A DNA stretch of 64,000 bases from a virus. Within the stretch, counting starts at the first letter, position 1. The number at the start of each line of letters is the position of its first letter. Positions 25,675 through 34,613 of the stretch are shown piece by piece. Made by a program: the position numbers and the translations under genes. The notes beneath the pieces are model-generated. The model saw only the letters and a list, made by a program, of their open reading frames with translations, made no database searches and was not told where the DNA came from. The stretch lies in IMG/VR virus record IMGVR_UViG_3300032287_003808, positions 1 to 64,000 of that record, one strand, 5' to 3'.

Positions 25675-25817
25675 TTTTCCTAAATTTATTTTTTTGTTGG
25701 GAAAGTACGTTTATTAAGAAACGTAATAGATATTCTTTAATTAAATGCTATATATTATTGAGGGGATAGCATATTCGCGTTATAGGTATATAAAAAAATA
25801 TTTAAAGTCGCAGAGAC

Positions 25818-25842
25818 AAAAAAAGCCCTCAAAAAAGAGGGC
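25818..25842 (-). terminator. rho-independent terminator after prohead protease
   Basis: On the minus strand GCCCTC pairs with GAGGGC around a TTTTTT loop, followed by seven T. It lies 27 bases after the gp21 stop, in the 194-base gap before gp22. The remainder of that gap is AT-rich leader with no other gene visible. Confidence 0.88.
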
Positions 25843-25868
25843 AATTTTCACCGGTTTGCAAATCTTTA

Positions 25869-26507
25869 TTACCAAATAGGACAAGATCCTTGTGAACAAA
25901 GTATTTCAGTTATAATAGAATTAACTTTGACATATGGGTTAGAATTAGTATGATTTAAACCTTCATGTAACCCTATACCCATTGAGTTTCCTTTAGATAT
26001 TGGAGTCATCCATGAATCTGGGTTTGAAGGTGTTGATACAAAGTCCCAACATAGTAAATCAAAGTCAGGTTGTACTACTAATAATCCTTTTTCTTCTTGT
26101 AATGATCCCATCCCACGAGAAGAAACACCAACCATAATGCCACTATCAAGTAATGCTTTTAGAATATTTCCTGATGGTGTTGGTAAGATTTCTATTTTAC
26201 CCATAACGTTATCTCCATCCCACCATATATCAGTGATATTATGTGATACATTTTTTAGGTTAATTATAGAAGATTCAGGGTGATCTAGTTCACCACATGC
26301 TCTGTTTTCTTTAACAGAAACCATGTACTTTTCAATCTCTCGTTCCCAAAGATCTTTTTTGTAATATCTACCATTACCGTTTTTAATTTCCGCGGTTGCT
26401 AAAATACCCTCAACTAAAGGATTACCTTTAGGGGATGTTTTGCCCTCTGTTAAAGATACAACAGATGGTTTGAATAATTGGGTCTCTATTAATACTTGTT
26501 TACTCAT
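25869..26507 (-). CDS. gp21: Prohead core protease gp21
   Basis: The 212-residue protein has the expected serine-protease features of the phage prohead protease family (herpes assemblin-like): ATAEIKNGNGRYYKKDLWE, a catalytic His76 in CGELDHPE, and the Ser in GVSSRGMGS (about 127-135), followed by DFDLLCWDFVSTPSNPDSWM. T4 gp21 is 212 residues, an exact length match. It cleaves head proteins after (L/I)-x-E. It overlaps the preceding core gene at one base, and a terminator follows, separating it from gp22. Confidence 0.95.
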   Translation of the reverse strand: MSKQVLIETQLFKPSVVSLTEGKTSPKGNPLVEGILATAEIKNGNGRYYKKDLWEREIEKYMVSVKENRACGELDHPESSIINLKNVSHNITDIWWDGDNVMGKIEILPTPSGNILKALLDSGIMVGVSSRGMGSLQEEKGLLVVQPDFDLLCWDFVSTPSNPDSWMTPISKGNSMGIGLHEGLNHTNSNPYVKVNSIITEILCSQGSCPIW

Positions 26508-28099
26508 TATCTTAAACGGCTTTCTATATCGCTACGCATACGAGGATTAAACTTAACTAAAATATCATCTATATCTAAACCTCCATTATACATTTCTTGA
26601 GCTTGATTTACAGCGTCTTCAAGCCCCATATCAATACCTTCTTCACCTACTTCATCAATTACTTCTTTTTTCTTACCTTTACCTTTATGCATCATCTTTT
26701 CAATTTTAGATTTTGCTTTTTCTAAGGCTTTGATATCTTTAGATATTTCTTTAACTTTTTTAGCATCAGTAAGATCTTTCATATCTTCATCTTCATCTAA
26801 ACGATTAATTTGAGATTGTTTTTTATCAATTAATGCTTGTACTTTATCTAATTTATTTTGAAGCGCTTCATGTTCTGCTTCTTTATTGATTTGAGCAAGA
26901 TCTTTTTCAATACCTTCAGTAAGTGCTGATGCTGAGTTTTTAATAGTAATGCTGCCTAATACTTCTCTTTTTTCTCCTGTGTCTCTATCAGTTTTTGTAA
27001 GTGTAGTAGTACTTATTGGGGTTAAACTAGTATAATATTTATCAGCACCAATAGACTTAACTACAGCTTTTCTAATTTCTCTTAAAGCATCTTTACTTTC
27101 TTGGCTTATCCCTCCTATAACTCTACTTAAAGAAGATTTCATTGATTCTTTTTCTCTAGAGGATCGACCACGCTCTTGACTTTCTAAGTCTTTGTATAAT
27201 AAAGCTGAAATTTTGATGTTTCCGTCATCTCCTAATATGATGTGAGGTTTACCCCAACTTAAAGAATTTTCACCTTCAGTATTAATACGATTAACATCTA
27301 AAGCATTTAATGTAATAGTTTCTTTAATAAATCTTCTTCCGCCGCCTCCAGATTTAGGAGGTCTGATGTTAATCATTTCTTCTATTTCTTCAGAAATAAT
27401 TTCACGGATTATTTTTCGTAATTTATCCTCTTCATTTAACGGTTGAACTGATTCATTTAAATCACCATATCCAGATGCTTTATATTTACCTTTAGCTTCT
27501 TTTGGAGTACCTAAACCAGGATGTTCAGTTGTATATCCTAAACCTTTAACACCAAATTGACCTTCTTTTGTATAGTAAATTGGGTCTTTAGTTAAATTTT
27601 TAAGTACTATATCTTTTAATTGCTGCATTGTTTTATCAGCATTCTTAGGGTCTTTTAATTCGGTGTAATAACCCATCATGATTTGATCAAAAATCAAGTT
27701 ATCAGGATTAGTTTTTACCATCGATTCATATCCTTTATCTAAGTCATCTTTAACTTGTTTAGAAGGTTTTTTTAACTCAGCTTTTTCAGTTTCCTCTTGA
27801 GATTTAACTTTTTTCTCTTTAACTTCTTTAGCTTTAATTTGAGGATCTTTTGCTTCTTCTAAGAATTTTTCGAAAGCAAGTTCGTATGACTCTTTTTTAG
27901 ATTCAATTTTATTAATAGGAGTAATACCTACTATATTCTCATTAATAACTCCTTTTTGCTTAAGGATATTTGTTGCTTCATCAAATGTAGCAGCATTACG
28001 AACATAGTTAGGGAATTGACGTTTAGCATCATTTAAGAACATACCTTTATGTCCTTTTCCTTCTTTAATTAATTTGTATTGTTCATTAAGGGTTTTCAT
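26507..28099 (-). CDS. Putative prohead core/internal head protein (gp68-like position)
   Basis: The 530-residue protein lies between the portal and protease genes, where T4 has core genes 67 and 68. It is very rich in Lys and Glu and helical. The N-terminal part has QYKLIKEGKGHKGMFLNDAK. Internally, about residue 225-245, is LRKIIREIISEEIEEM, the amphipathic motif shared by other proteins here and ending in IxE. The C-terminal region is a long coiled coil (about 410-480) followed by a short acidic domain. Many potential (L/I)xE sites suggest processing by gp21. Core function is inferred from position and composition. Confidence 0.65.
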   Translation of the reverse strand: MKTLNEQYKLIKEGKGHKGMFLNDAKRQFPNYVRNAATFDEATNILKQKGVINENIVGITPINKIESKKESYELAFEKFLEEAKDPQIKAKEVKEKKVKSQEETEKAELKKPSKQVKDDLDKGYESMVKTNPDNLIFDQIMMGYYTELKDPKNADKTMQQLKDIVLKNLTKDPIYYTKEGQFGVKGLGYTTEHPGLGTPKEAKGKYKASGYGDLNESVQPLNEEDKLRKIIREIISEEIEEMINIRPPKSGGGGRRFIKETITLNALDVNRINTEGENSLSWGKPHIILGDDGNIKISALLYKDLESQERGRSSREKESMKSSLSRVIGGISQESKDALREIRKAVVKSIGADKYYTSLTPISTTTLTKTDRDTGEKREVLGSITIKNSASALTEGIEKDLAQINKEAEHEALQNKLDKVQALIDKKQSQINRLDEDEDMKDLTDAKKVKEISKDIKALEKAKSKIEKMMHKGKGKKKEVIDEVGEEGIDMGLEDAVNQAQEMYNGGLDIDDILVKFNPRMRSDIESRLR

Positions 28100-28562
28100 T
28101 CTCTTCTCCTTTTAATAATTTTTTTATGTCTTGTATGTATTCTAAAATTAAATCAGTTGATATAATTATTTCATTCGACCCTGGGTTTTCTTGGTAGAAT
28201 TCTACGGTCTGGTTTTTAGCGTTTGAAATCATAGGTGAAAGTGAGTTTAATTCATTTTCTATATCTTCAAAAGCTTTTAAACGTTCTTGTTGAAATGCAT
28301 CTGTTGTATCTTCTTCAAATAATTTTTTTACTTCTAAACCAGATCCTTTAATTTTGTTAGGTACTGCTTTCCATCCTAATTTATAATAGTATGGTTTTTT
28401 TACTCCTTTTTCATTAGTACCTTTTTTAAAAGAATATTTAGTAGCATCTTGAGCACCTTCACCAGGGGTAAAGGCACCTTCACCACCACCAGCTCCTGTT
28501 GATGATTCTTCTTTTAACTTTTTAATAGTTTCTCTTACAATATTTTTTATTCTATCAGACAT
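28086..28562 (-). CDS. Putative prohead core protein
   Basis: The 158-residue protein starts MSDRIKNIVRETIKKLKEESS, another version of the amphipathic N-terminal motif. It then has a Gly-rich GGGEGAFTPGEGAQDATK segment and KPYYYKLGWKAVPNKIKGSGLEV. It overlaps the next gene by 14 bases and the previous one by 8, so the three core genes are tightly coupled. No enzymatic motif is seen. The portal-protease interval and the targeting-like N-terminus suggest a head-core or internal head protein. Confidence 0.65.
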   Translation of the reverse strand: MSDRIKNIVRETIKKLKEESSTGAGGGEGAFTPGEGAQDATKYSFKKGTNEKGVKKPYYYKLGWKAVPNKIKGSGLEVKKLFEEDTTDAFQQERLKAFEDIENELNSLSPMISNAKNQTVEFYQENPGSNEIIISTDLILEYIQDIKKLLKGEENENP

Positions 28563-29412
28563 TTACTACTTCTAGTTCAGTTAATAAATCGCAGTATTGT
28601 AACAAATTAACTAAATCATCATCTGTAACTTTATGAGTTTTATCTACAGGTTTAATAAGAGATATAACTTCATTAAGTTTAATTTTAGTTACAGGATCTT
28701 TAGTTTTATTATTTAATTTTTCTAATTGATTTTTAATTTCGTTTAATTTAGAAGTATAAAATTCTTTTAAACGAGGGGTATTATCTATAGAATTAATTAA
28801 TTCTTTTAAAATTAATTTTTGATGAGAATTTAAATCATCATATTTAGTATTAAAATTTTCTAATATAATACGATAAGTTAAAATTCGAGTATCTTTATCA
28901 GATTTTCTAAATTCCTCTAATACTTCATCTTTAATTTTTTTCTCTGAGATAGGGGCAGCTGTTAAGTGCTCTAAAATAGTGATTTTATTATTGATGATGT
29001 TTTCTGGGTCATTATTAATTTGAACATTATATGTTTCTACTAAAGTATAGAAAGCAGCATATATTTTATAATTAGGAAGTTTATGATTAAAAAATTCATT
29101 TAAATCATAAGATTTTTGAATCTCACTAATTAAGTTATACTTTTGTTTTTTTATTGTTTTTCTATTAAGTGTTTTAGAAGACTCAAGAAGAGTATCAATA
29201 ATAACATTAGCTTTAGCTTCAGTTAAACTAGTTTTTTTTAAAAGAGTTTCATATAATCTGAATTCTTTTCCGAGTTCTGTTTTGACAAAGTATTTTTTAA
29301 GTAATTCTTTGATAGGAGAATCTTTCCCTTCTAAAGTATCAGCTGTAATTTGCCTAACAAGCAATTCAAAAAGAATACCCGGGTTTTTATACTTCGAATG
29401 TTTAATTTTCAT
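28555..29412 (-). CDS. Conserved T4-like phage protein between portal and protease
   Basis: The 285-residue protein starts MKIKHSKYKNPGILFELLVRQ, an opening I associate with a family found in T4-like environmental phages at the same locus. It is almost wholly alpha-helical, with Lys/Glu/Leu-rich segments and no catalytic motif. The function is unknown; a structural role in prohead core assembly or portal initiation is a positional inference. A TATTTATAAATAAAAAC motif lies upstream. Confidence 0.7.
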   Translation of the reverse strand: MKIKHSKYKNPGILFELLVRQITADTLEGKDSPIKELLKKYFVKTELGKEFRLYETLLKKTSLTEAKANVIIDTLLESSKTLNRKTIKKQKYNLISEIQKSYDLNEFFNHKLPNYKIYAAFYTLVETYNVQINNDPENIINNKITILEHLTAAPISEKKIKDEVLEEFRKSDKDTRILTYRIILENFNTKYDDLNSHQKLILKELINSIDNTPRLKEFYTSKLNEIKNQLEKLNNKTKDPVTKIKLNEVISLIKPVDKTHKVTDDDLVNLLQYCDLLTELEVVNV

Positions 29413-29432
29413 TCTAGATAAGTGTTTTTATT

Positions 29433-29440
29433 TATAAATA
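29433..29440 (-). promoter_or_regulatory. late-type promoter motif TATTTATA
   Basis: TATTTATAAATAAAAAC lies 20 bases upstream of the 285-residue gene. It also contains the exact T4 late octamer TATAAATA. Confidence 0.5.
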
Positions 29441-29452
29441 TATTAAGATTTA

Positions 29453-31351
29453 TTACTCGCGTATTTGGTTTTCATCTAATAATGATTCTTTCTGTTTATC
29501 AGATTCAAATACTAATTGTTTTTTTGTAATAGGAATTTTTTCAAGCATTTTGGATTGTGCTAAAGACAAACCTTTTGTTTCAAGTGCTAATGGAGACCCG
29601 CCCTTATAGTTGGGTTTTATTGAATCAGAGGCATCATTATCTTTTTTCATACCTAATGATCCTATTCTATCTTTTCCAAAAGCGCTATCTTGAGTGTTTC
29701 TATCTGTGTTTTTTTCTTTAGGTCTTCCTAAAGGATTAGCTTCATCATATCCAAAAGGAACATCATCTTTGTTTCCAAATCTATCTCTACCATATAAAGA
29801 TGCTAGATCATGTGGTGTACCATATGATTGACCTGTTTCTACTGGGTCGTTTCCTTCTGACTCTATCTGAGTTAATCTAAATTTACGTTTAGCGTCTTCT
29901 CTAATTAAATCTCTATATTCATCATATTGATCTTCACTCAAGTGGAATATATTTTCATATATCCAATCTGAAGGTAAAAGTTTATTTTCTAACATCTGGT
30001 TAGCTAAGTCAACTTTTTCTTTCATTAATGCAATTCTTTCTTGATCATAAATGATTGAAGGAGTAGTTAATGATAATTCAAAATTAGTTAAACTTTCAGC
30101 TGTATAACCTTGAGTGTATAAGTGAACTAATGCTATTTTATTTAGTTCTGATAAGATAATACGTTGTATTCTGTCTATAGTGCGAGCGAATCTAATATCC
30201 TCTGCAGCTAATGTTGCTTTACCTGTTAAGTCTTTTTCATATCCTAAAAACGCTTTAGGTACTTTAAGAGCAGCAAATAATTTATCTCTTAAATAAACTA
30301 CATCCGTAATACCATCATATTGTAAACCTTGAAGTGTATCAATTTTAGTTGCTTGATCATTACCACGAATAGGAATATAAAAATCTTCAAGTAAATTTTG
30401 CATGTTGTACTTCAAGTTATATTCACCTGTTTGTTGGTCAATATAAGGAGTACGTTTCATTTTAGAGATTGTTTTTTGCATGAAGTTTTCTACTTCAGCA
30501 GGCGCAATATTTCCAACATTAATATAAAATATGCGTTTTTCAGGCGCACGAACAATACGATGGATCAACATTGCGTCTTCCATTAGTGTGTATTGTTTAA
30601 ACAACTTACGAGCAGGTTCTAAATACGATCTACCATAAGGTAAAAAGTTAGTATCCGTTAACAAACGGAAGTGAGCCATTTCATAATTATCAAAAATAAT
30701 AGATGTTCCTTGCTGTGCTGAGTTAGGTACATCAAAGTATCCATAACTTGAAGCAGATATACCATCTGGGTCAAATCTAAATCTTACTGATGCTGGGTTG
30801 TTTCGGTCGTATCCTTCTTGTCTTTCAATATGGTATGCAGTATAAGGAATAACATTATATACACCATATTTTTCAGCGATTTCTAATTTAAGGAAGAAAT
30901 CACCGTATTTACACATATTACGAATCCAAGGCCATAAGTTGAATTCAATATTTAATACATCATAAAATAAGTTATATAGAATTTTTTGTACATCTTCATC
31001 CGAACTGCGAATTTGAAGTACTTCTCCCATATCATTTTTTAAAGTACTTTCATCAGCTATAATATCTAAAGCAGAAGCAATAATAGCATCTGTATCCATA
31101 GCATCATATTCTGAGTATAAAGTAGGACGTAATGTCTGGTAATTAAACGAGTTTTGATACCCGTATAATGAGGTTGCTGAGTTAGTGTAGATCCTGTTAA
31201 ACCTGTCCACTAATGAGTTAGTTTGGAGTTCACCCGATTGTTGGATTTGATTAACATCCATAACCTTAAGTTGTGTACCTCCTTGATTACGAATCACAAC
31301 ATCAGTTGAGAATAATCGTTTTAATCTAGAGAATAAGTCTTTATTTGCCAT
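29453..31351 (-). CDS. gp20: Portal vertex protein gp20
   Basis: The 632-residue protein has the gp20 hallmarks YSEYDAMDTDAIIASALDI, LNIEFNLWPWIRNMCKYGDFF and YNVIPYTAYHIERQEGYD in the N-terminal third. The middle has MLIHRIVRAPEKRIFYINVG and the crown/stem region DQATKIDTLQGLQYDGITDV. It forms the dodecameric ring through which DNA enters the head. The last about 120 residues are a polar Lys/Asp-rich tail. T4 gp20 is 524 residues. It follows the terminase gene directly. Confidence 0.95.
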   Translation of the reverse strand: MANKDLFSRLKRLFSTDVVIRNQGGTQLKVMDVNQIQQSGELQTNSLVDRFNRIYTNSATSLYGYQNSFNYQTLRPTLYSEYDAMDTDAIIASALDIIADESTLKNDMGEVLQIRSSDEDVQKILYNLFYDVLNIEFNLWPWIRNMCKYGDFFLKLEIAEKYGVYNVIPYTAYHIERQEGYDRNNPASVRFRFDPDGISASSYGYFDVPNSAQQGTSIIFDNYEMAHFRLLTDTNFLPYGRSYLEPARKLFKQYTLMEDAMLIHRIVRAPEKRIFYINVGNIAPAEVENFMQKTISKMKRTPYIDQQTGEYNLKYNMQNLLEDFYIPIRGNDQATKIDTLQGLQYDGITDVVYLRDKLFAALKVPKAFLGYEKDLTGKATLAAEDIRFARTIDRIQRIILSELNKIALVHLYTQGYTAESLTNFELSLTTPSIIYDQERIALMKEKVDLANQMLENKLLPSDWIYENIFHLSEDQYDEYRDLIREDAKRKFRLTQIESEGNDPVETGQSYGTPHDLASLYGRDRFGNKDDVPFGYDEANPLGRPKEKNTDRNTQDSAFGKDRIGSLGMKKDNDASDSIKPNYKGGSPLALETKGLSLAQSKMLEKIPITKKQLVFESDKQKESLLDENQIRE

Positions 31352-31366
31352 ATTTTATAATATAAT

Positions 31367-31374
31367 AATAAATA
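31367..31374 (-). promoter_or_regulatory. late-type motif variant TATTTATT
   Basis: TATTTATTATTATATTATAA lies 15 bases upstream of the portal start and abuts the terminase stop codon. Confidence 0.35.
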
Positions 31375-32952
31375 TTAAAGAAGCCAACGAATATCTTCCT
31401 CTCCTCCATACGGATTATCTATCTTCCAAGGGTTAGCTTGTACCCCTTGAGTTGAATATCCTCCAGCAAAGTTTTGTTTTGTAGTTGACATACTTTGAAG
31501 CATACTTTTAGTTAAATCTATCCCATGTTGTTTAAATTTAAGTGAAGTATCTCTCATGAATTGACCTATAGCAAAAGACATTACTAAATCATCATTGTAA
31601 CCTGTTTGAGCTTCAGCTTTACCATTTTTCCAAACAAATACCTTCATTTCTTCAATTAATCGTTTAGATTGTATTGTTACACCTCTATCAGATAATGCTT
31701 CTTGAAATTTACCTATACATAGAGGTCTAGTTCTTGTATTCATTGTAAAACCAGGTACCATTTTACTAGTATCCATATACTCAGAAAAATAAGTATCAGC
31801 TGTTAATTCACCACTTTTTGGAGAATAATACAAATTTTGATATCCCCTTTCAATTATAGTTTGGATAGTAGCCCATCCAATATTTGCATTTTCAACAACT
31901 AGCATAGCATTATTATATTCAGTTGCTATACCAACAAGTAAATAGCCAAATTCTTTAGTACCAATTTGTCCTTTATATTCACCTATCTGTGTGTTAGTTT
32001 CAATATCTAAAATATGAAAAGCAGAATGGTCTTTACCATCACCTCTAGCAACGTCTGCTATAATCATGTATGATCTAGTATAATCTGCTGGTTCCCATAT
32101 CCATAAATTTTTGTCTGCTCCTCGTCTTTCAAGTGGATCTCTAATATACGTCTTCTCATAGAATTCTAAGAATTCAGGATAAAAAACAACATCACCAGAT
32201 GTACTAAAATCACAATCACATTCTTGAGCTGCTAATCTAGGATCACCTAATAACTCATTTTGTCTATCTCTCCATGATTGGTCACGTTCAGGGTGTACCA
32301 TCCATGGTAATCTAATAGGTAAAAAATCATTTTCTTGATTTTCTGCTCTAACCCATGTTTGATGAAACCAGTTACCGGTACCATATGGAGTAGATAATGC
32401 AATACATCCACCACCTGTTGCTAAGGTTTGTTGTGCTGATGCCCATATTTCACCGATGTTCTCAATAAATGCTGCCTCATCAATTAGTAGTAATGATACT
32501 GCTTCTGATCGTCCTGCATCACTTGATGCTGATGTTGCTTTTATCTGTGAACCGTTATTTAATCTGAGGGTTAGTTTGTTATTTTCTTCTGATGGTATTT
32601 TAAGCCAAGATGGTAAATTTTCATACATGAATTTTACCTTTGTAACCATGTTCTTAGCTGTGTCTTGTTTAGTAGCTATACATAGTACGTTTTTATCTTG
32701 GTGAAAAGTCATCAACCATAAAGCATACCCTGCTCCTAATGTTGAAATACCTAGCTGTCTAGATTTAAGTATTATCGAATATGGGTTATCTCTCCATAAA
32801 TGAAGTACTTTTTCTTGGAATTGGTAAAGATTAAATTGAATTCGCCCACGTTGTGGGTGCTGAATAAAACAATATTTACGCATAAAGTGTGCTGGATCTT
32901 GGGCGCACTTAATATATTCTTGGCGTATTATTTGTTTTATGTCTTGACTCAT
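31375..32952 (-). CDS. gp17: Terminase large subunit gp17
   Basis: This 525-residue protein has a Walker A region ILKSRQLGIST (64-71) and Walker B LLLIDEAAF (154-162), then the coupling motif ALSTPYGTGNWFHQTW. The C-terminal RNase H-like nuclease has Asp in MIIADVARGDGKDHS, Glu in LVVENANIGW and the final GYNDDLVMSFAIG. It pumps DNA into the prohead through the portal and cuts concatemers. T4 gp17 is 610 residues. No small terminase (gp16) was recognised next to it. Confidence 0.96.
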   Translation of the reverse strand: MSQDIKQIIRQEYIKCAQDPAHFMRKYCFIQHPQRGRIQFNLYQFQEKVLHLWRDNPYSIILKSRQLGISTLGAGYALWLMTFHQDKNVLCIATKQDTAKNMVTKVKFMYENLPSWLKIPSEENNKLTLRLNNGSQIKATSASSDAGRSEAVSLLLIDEAAFIENIGEIWASAQQTLATGGGCIALSTPYGTGNWFHQTWVRAENQENDFLPIRLPWMVHPERDQSWRDRQNELLGDPRLAAQECDCDFSTSGDVVFYPEFLEFYEKTYIRDPLERRGADKNLWIWEPADYTRSYMIIADVARGDGKDHSAFHILDIETNTQIGEYKGQIGTKEFGYLLVGIATEYNNAMLVVENANIGWATIQTIIERGYQNLYYSPKSGELTADTYFSEYMDTSKMVPGFTMNTRTRPLCIGKFQEALSDRGVTIQSKRLIEEMKVFVWKNGKAEAQTGYNDDLVMSFAIGQFMRDTSLKFKQHGIDLTKSMLQSMSTTKQNFAGGYSTQGVQANPWKIDNPYGGEEDIRWLL

Positions 32953-32955
32953 ATA

Positions 32956-33384
32956 TTATTTAATTGAAAATAAGGTAATTAAAGCTATTAAAGATCCTAA
33001 AAATCCTCCACTAACCCACTTAATTCCTTTTTTCAAATTGTTGTTTTTATTAGTCAAATCAACAACATCAGTTTCAAGACCTTTAATTATAGTATCTTGA
33101 ACAGCTGTTAATTTTTCATATGAAGCAGTCTGTTTAAGATAATTTGTTTCTTTTTCAACATAAATAGTAATTACACTATCTTTAGCATCTATTTTTTCAT
33201 TTAATTGCCATATCATTTTATTTACAAGCTTTAATTCAGCAACAGCAGAATCACCTCGTGTAAGATCAATAGCAATAGCTTTTACTTTATCATGAGAAAA
33301 ACAGATTTTATCTGTAACGATCTGTGAAAAACTGTTCAAGCTCAGAGTTAGAAGCACTAGTAAGATCTTTAATTTTGTTTCCAT
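32956..33384 (-). CDS. Exported coiled-coil protein, possible second spanin-cassette member
   Basis: The 142-residue protein begins with a signal-peptide-like stretch METKLKILLVLLTLSLNSFS. A charged coiled-coil region (about 55-115) follows, then a C-terminal membrane segment GGFLGSLIALITLFSIK. It overlaps the preceding gene by 77 bases in another frame. Overlapping small membrane genes with coiled coils are typical of Rz/Rz1-like spanins, which fuse the inner and outer membrane at lysis. No lipobox Cys is visible, so a classical outer-membrane lipoprotein role is not supported. Confidence 0.55.
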   Translation of the reverse strand: METKLKILLVLLTLSLNSFSQIVTDKICFSHDKVKAIAIDLTRGDSAVAELKLVNKMIWQLNEKIDAKDSVITIYVEKETNYLKQTASYEKLTAVQDTIIKGLETDVVDLTNKNNNLKKGIKWVSGGFLGSLIALITLFSIK

Positions 33385-33664
33385 AGTATGTGCGTGTTTG
33401 TTGTAACTCTTGTTCGGTTAATTTAATTTCCGTATTTATAGAATCTATAAAATTTTCTTGTTTTTTAAGAGTAACATTTAAAATATTTTGTTCATTTTTT
33501 AATGAATCAATATTATTTTTTAATTTTTTAATTTCTTGTTTTTGTATATCGTATTTTGAAGTATCAACGATAGAAGGACGAAAGAATAGAAAAATTAATA
33601 ATAACAAAATGATCGCACCCATAATTAGGTGCGATACATTAAGTTTTATAGTTTTAGTTCTCAT
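33308..33664 (-). CDS. Rz-like inner-membrane spanin candidate
   Basis: The 118-residue protein has one N-terminal membrane segment (about 10-30, SHLIMGAIILLLLIFLFF), a long periplasmic coiled coil (about 35-95) and the C-terminal LTSASNSELEQFFTDRY. That ending is common in Rz-like proteins of Bacteroidota phages. It would act in the final step of lysis. It overlaps the next gene by 77 bases. No endolysin or holin was recognised nearby. Moderate confidence. Confidence 0.6.
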   Translation of the reverse strand: MRTKTIKLNVSHLIMGAIILLLLIFLFFRPSIVDTSKYDIQKQEIKKLKNNIDSLKNEQNILNVTLKKQENFIDSINTEIKLTEQELQQTRTYYGNKIKDLTSASNSELEQFFTDRYR

Positions 33665-33667
33665 GAA

Positions 33668-34600
33668 TTAGTATCCTAATTTATCAATTTTTTTCTGAAG
33701 TTCACCCTCTAACTTATTGATTCTTTTAAGCTCATCAAATAACTTTGCTTTTTCGCCTTCATCTTCAGTGTCTTTACGTTTTTGGGCTATTTTTAATCTT
33801 TCTTCTCCAGCTTTTTTAAGAGCTTTTAAAAGAGCATCTTTATCATTTGACATTTTTTCTAGCTTACCTCCACCACCAGAAGCAGCTTTATTAGCTTTAT
33901 CTTCACTGCTTTCTTTAGCTTTAGGTTCAGGTTTTTTAGGTTCTTCTTTAGCTTTAGGTTCTTCTTTTTTAGGTTCTTCTTTAGCTTTAGGTTCAGCTTT
34001 TGCAGGCTCTTTCTTAGTTACTCCTGAGTCTGGTAATGCTGTTTTTTCTTTAGGTTCGCTAGGTGTTGTTTCTTCTCCTTCAGGTTTTGTTCTAGGGCCT
34101 TTAGGTTTATTTGATTTATCTAGGAATGGGCTAAAGTCAATTAATTCATTACCGGATTTATCTGTAAACATTTGATCTTCAGGTCGGTTTAAGAATTTGC
34201 GAATTTCTTGGTTGTTGAAAGTAGCTGTATCTACACCATATTCTTTACTTAGAGCATTAGTATCAACTGTACCTTCATCTTCTAATTTTTTAAGTAATAA
34301 GTTAAGTGCTTTACTTTTAGAAACTCCTTCTTCTCTAAATTGATCTAGAGTTGATTTAAAACCCTCCATATCATTAATATCATAGATTGGAGTTTCATTT
34401 AATAAATCCTCTTCAACAAAATCTACTGGGTCATCAGCTGTTCCTAATTTTGGGTTTTTAGTAGTTTGTCTTGCTTTTTTTATTAGCTCCTGTTTTTTAG
34501 GATCATTTAGCATTCCTGGGTTTTGTACATCTATAGTTGATTCATTAAGGAGGGAAGCTATCTCTTCACGTATAATTTCAAGTAATCTAGATTTTTTCAT
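33668..34600 (-). CDS. Lys/Glu/Pro-rich protein with capsid-targeting-like N-terminus
   Basis: The 310-residue protein opens MKKSRLLEIIREEIASLLNE, almost the same as the kinase-like protein. Residues 198-230 are Pro/Lys/Glu/Ala repeats (KAKEEPKK type). A Gly stretch and a C-terminal coiled coil (about 250-308) follow. The composition resembles internal head or DNA-associated proteins. It contains several (L/I)xE sites, for example LLNE at 17-20 and at 66-69. The function is unknown; packaging in the head is the favoured inference. Confidence 0.65.
   Translation of the reverse strand: MKKSRLLEIIREEIASLLNESTIDVQNPGMLNDPKKQELIKKARQTTKNPKLGTADDPVDFVEEDLLNETPIYDINDMEGFKSTLDQFREEGVSKSKALNLLLKKLEDEGTVDTNALSKEYGVDTATFNNQEIRKFLNRPEDQMFTDKSGNELIDFSPFLDKSNKPKGPRTKPEGEETTPSEPKEKTALPDSGVTKKEPAKAEPKAKEEPKKEEPKAKEEPKKPEPKAKESSEDKANKAASGGGGKLEKMSNDKDALLKALKKAGEERLKIAQKRKDTEDEGEKAKLFDELKRINKLEGELQKKIDKLGY
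33911..34009 (-). repeat. Pro/Lys/Glu repeat tract
   Basis: Residues 198-230 of the 310-residue protein repeat KAKEEPKK-like units about four times. The DNA repeats GGTTCTTCTTTAGCTTTA-like units on the plus strand. Confidence 0.8.
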
Positions 34601-34613
34601 TATTTAAATTTAT

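Noticed and set aside
25133-25717. Plus-strand 194-residue Ser-rich reading frame opposite the scaffold gene
   Set aside because: It is the reverse complement of Glu/Asp-rich codons of gp22, which gives Ser runs. No leader or motif supports it.
33717-34175. Plus-strand 152-residue Ser/Leu-rich frame
   Set aside because: Shadow of the Lys/Glu/Pro-rich gene on the minus strand; composition is explained by codon complement.
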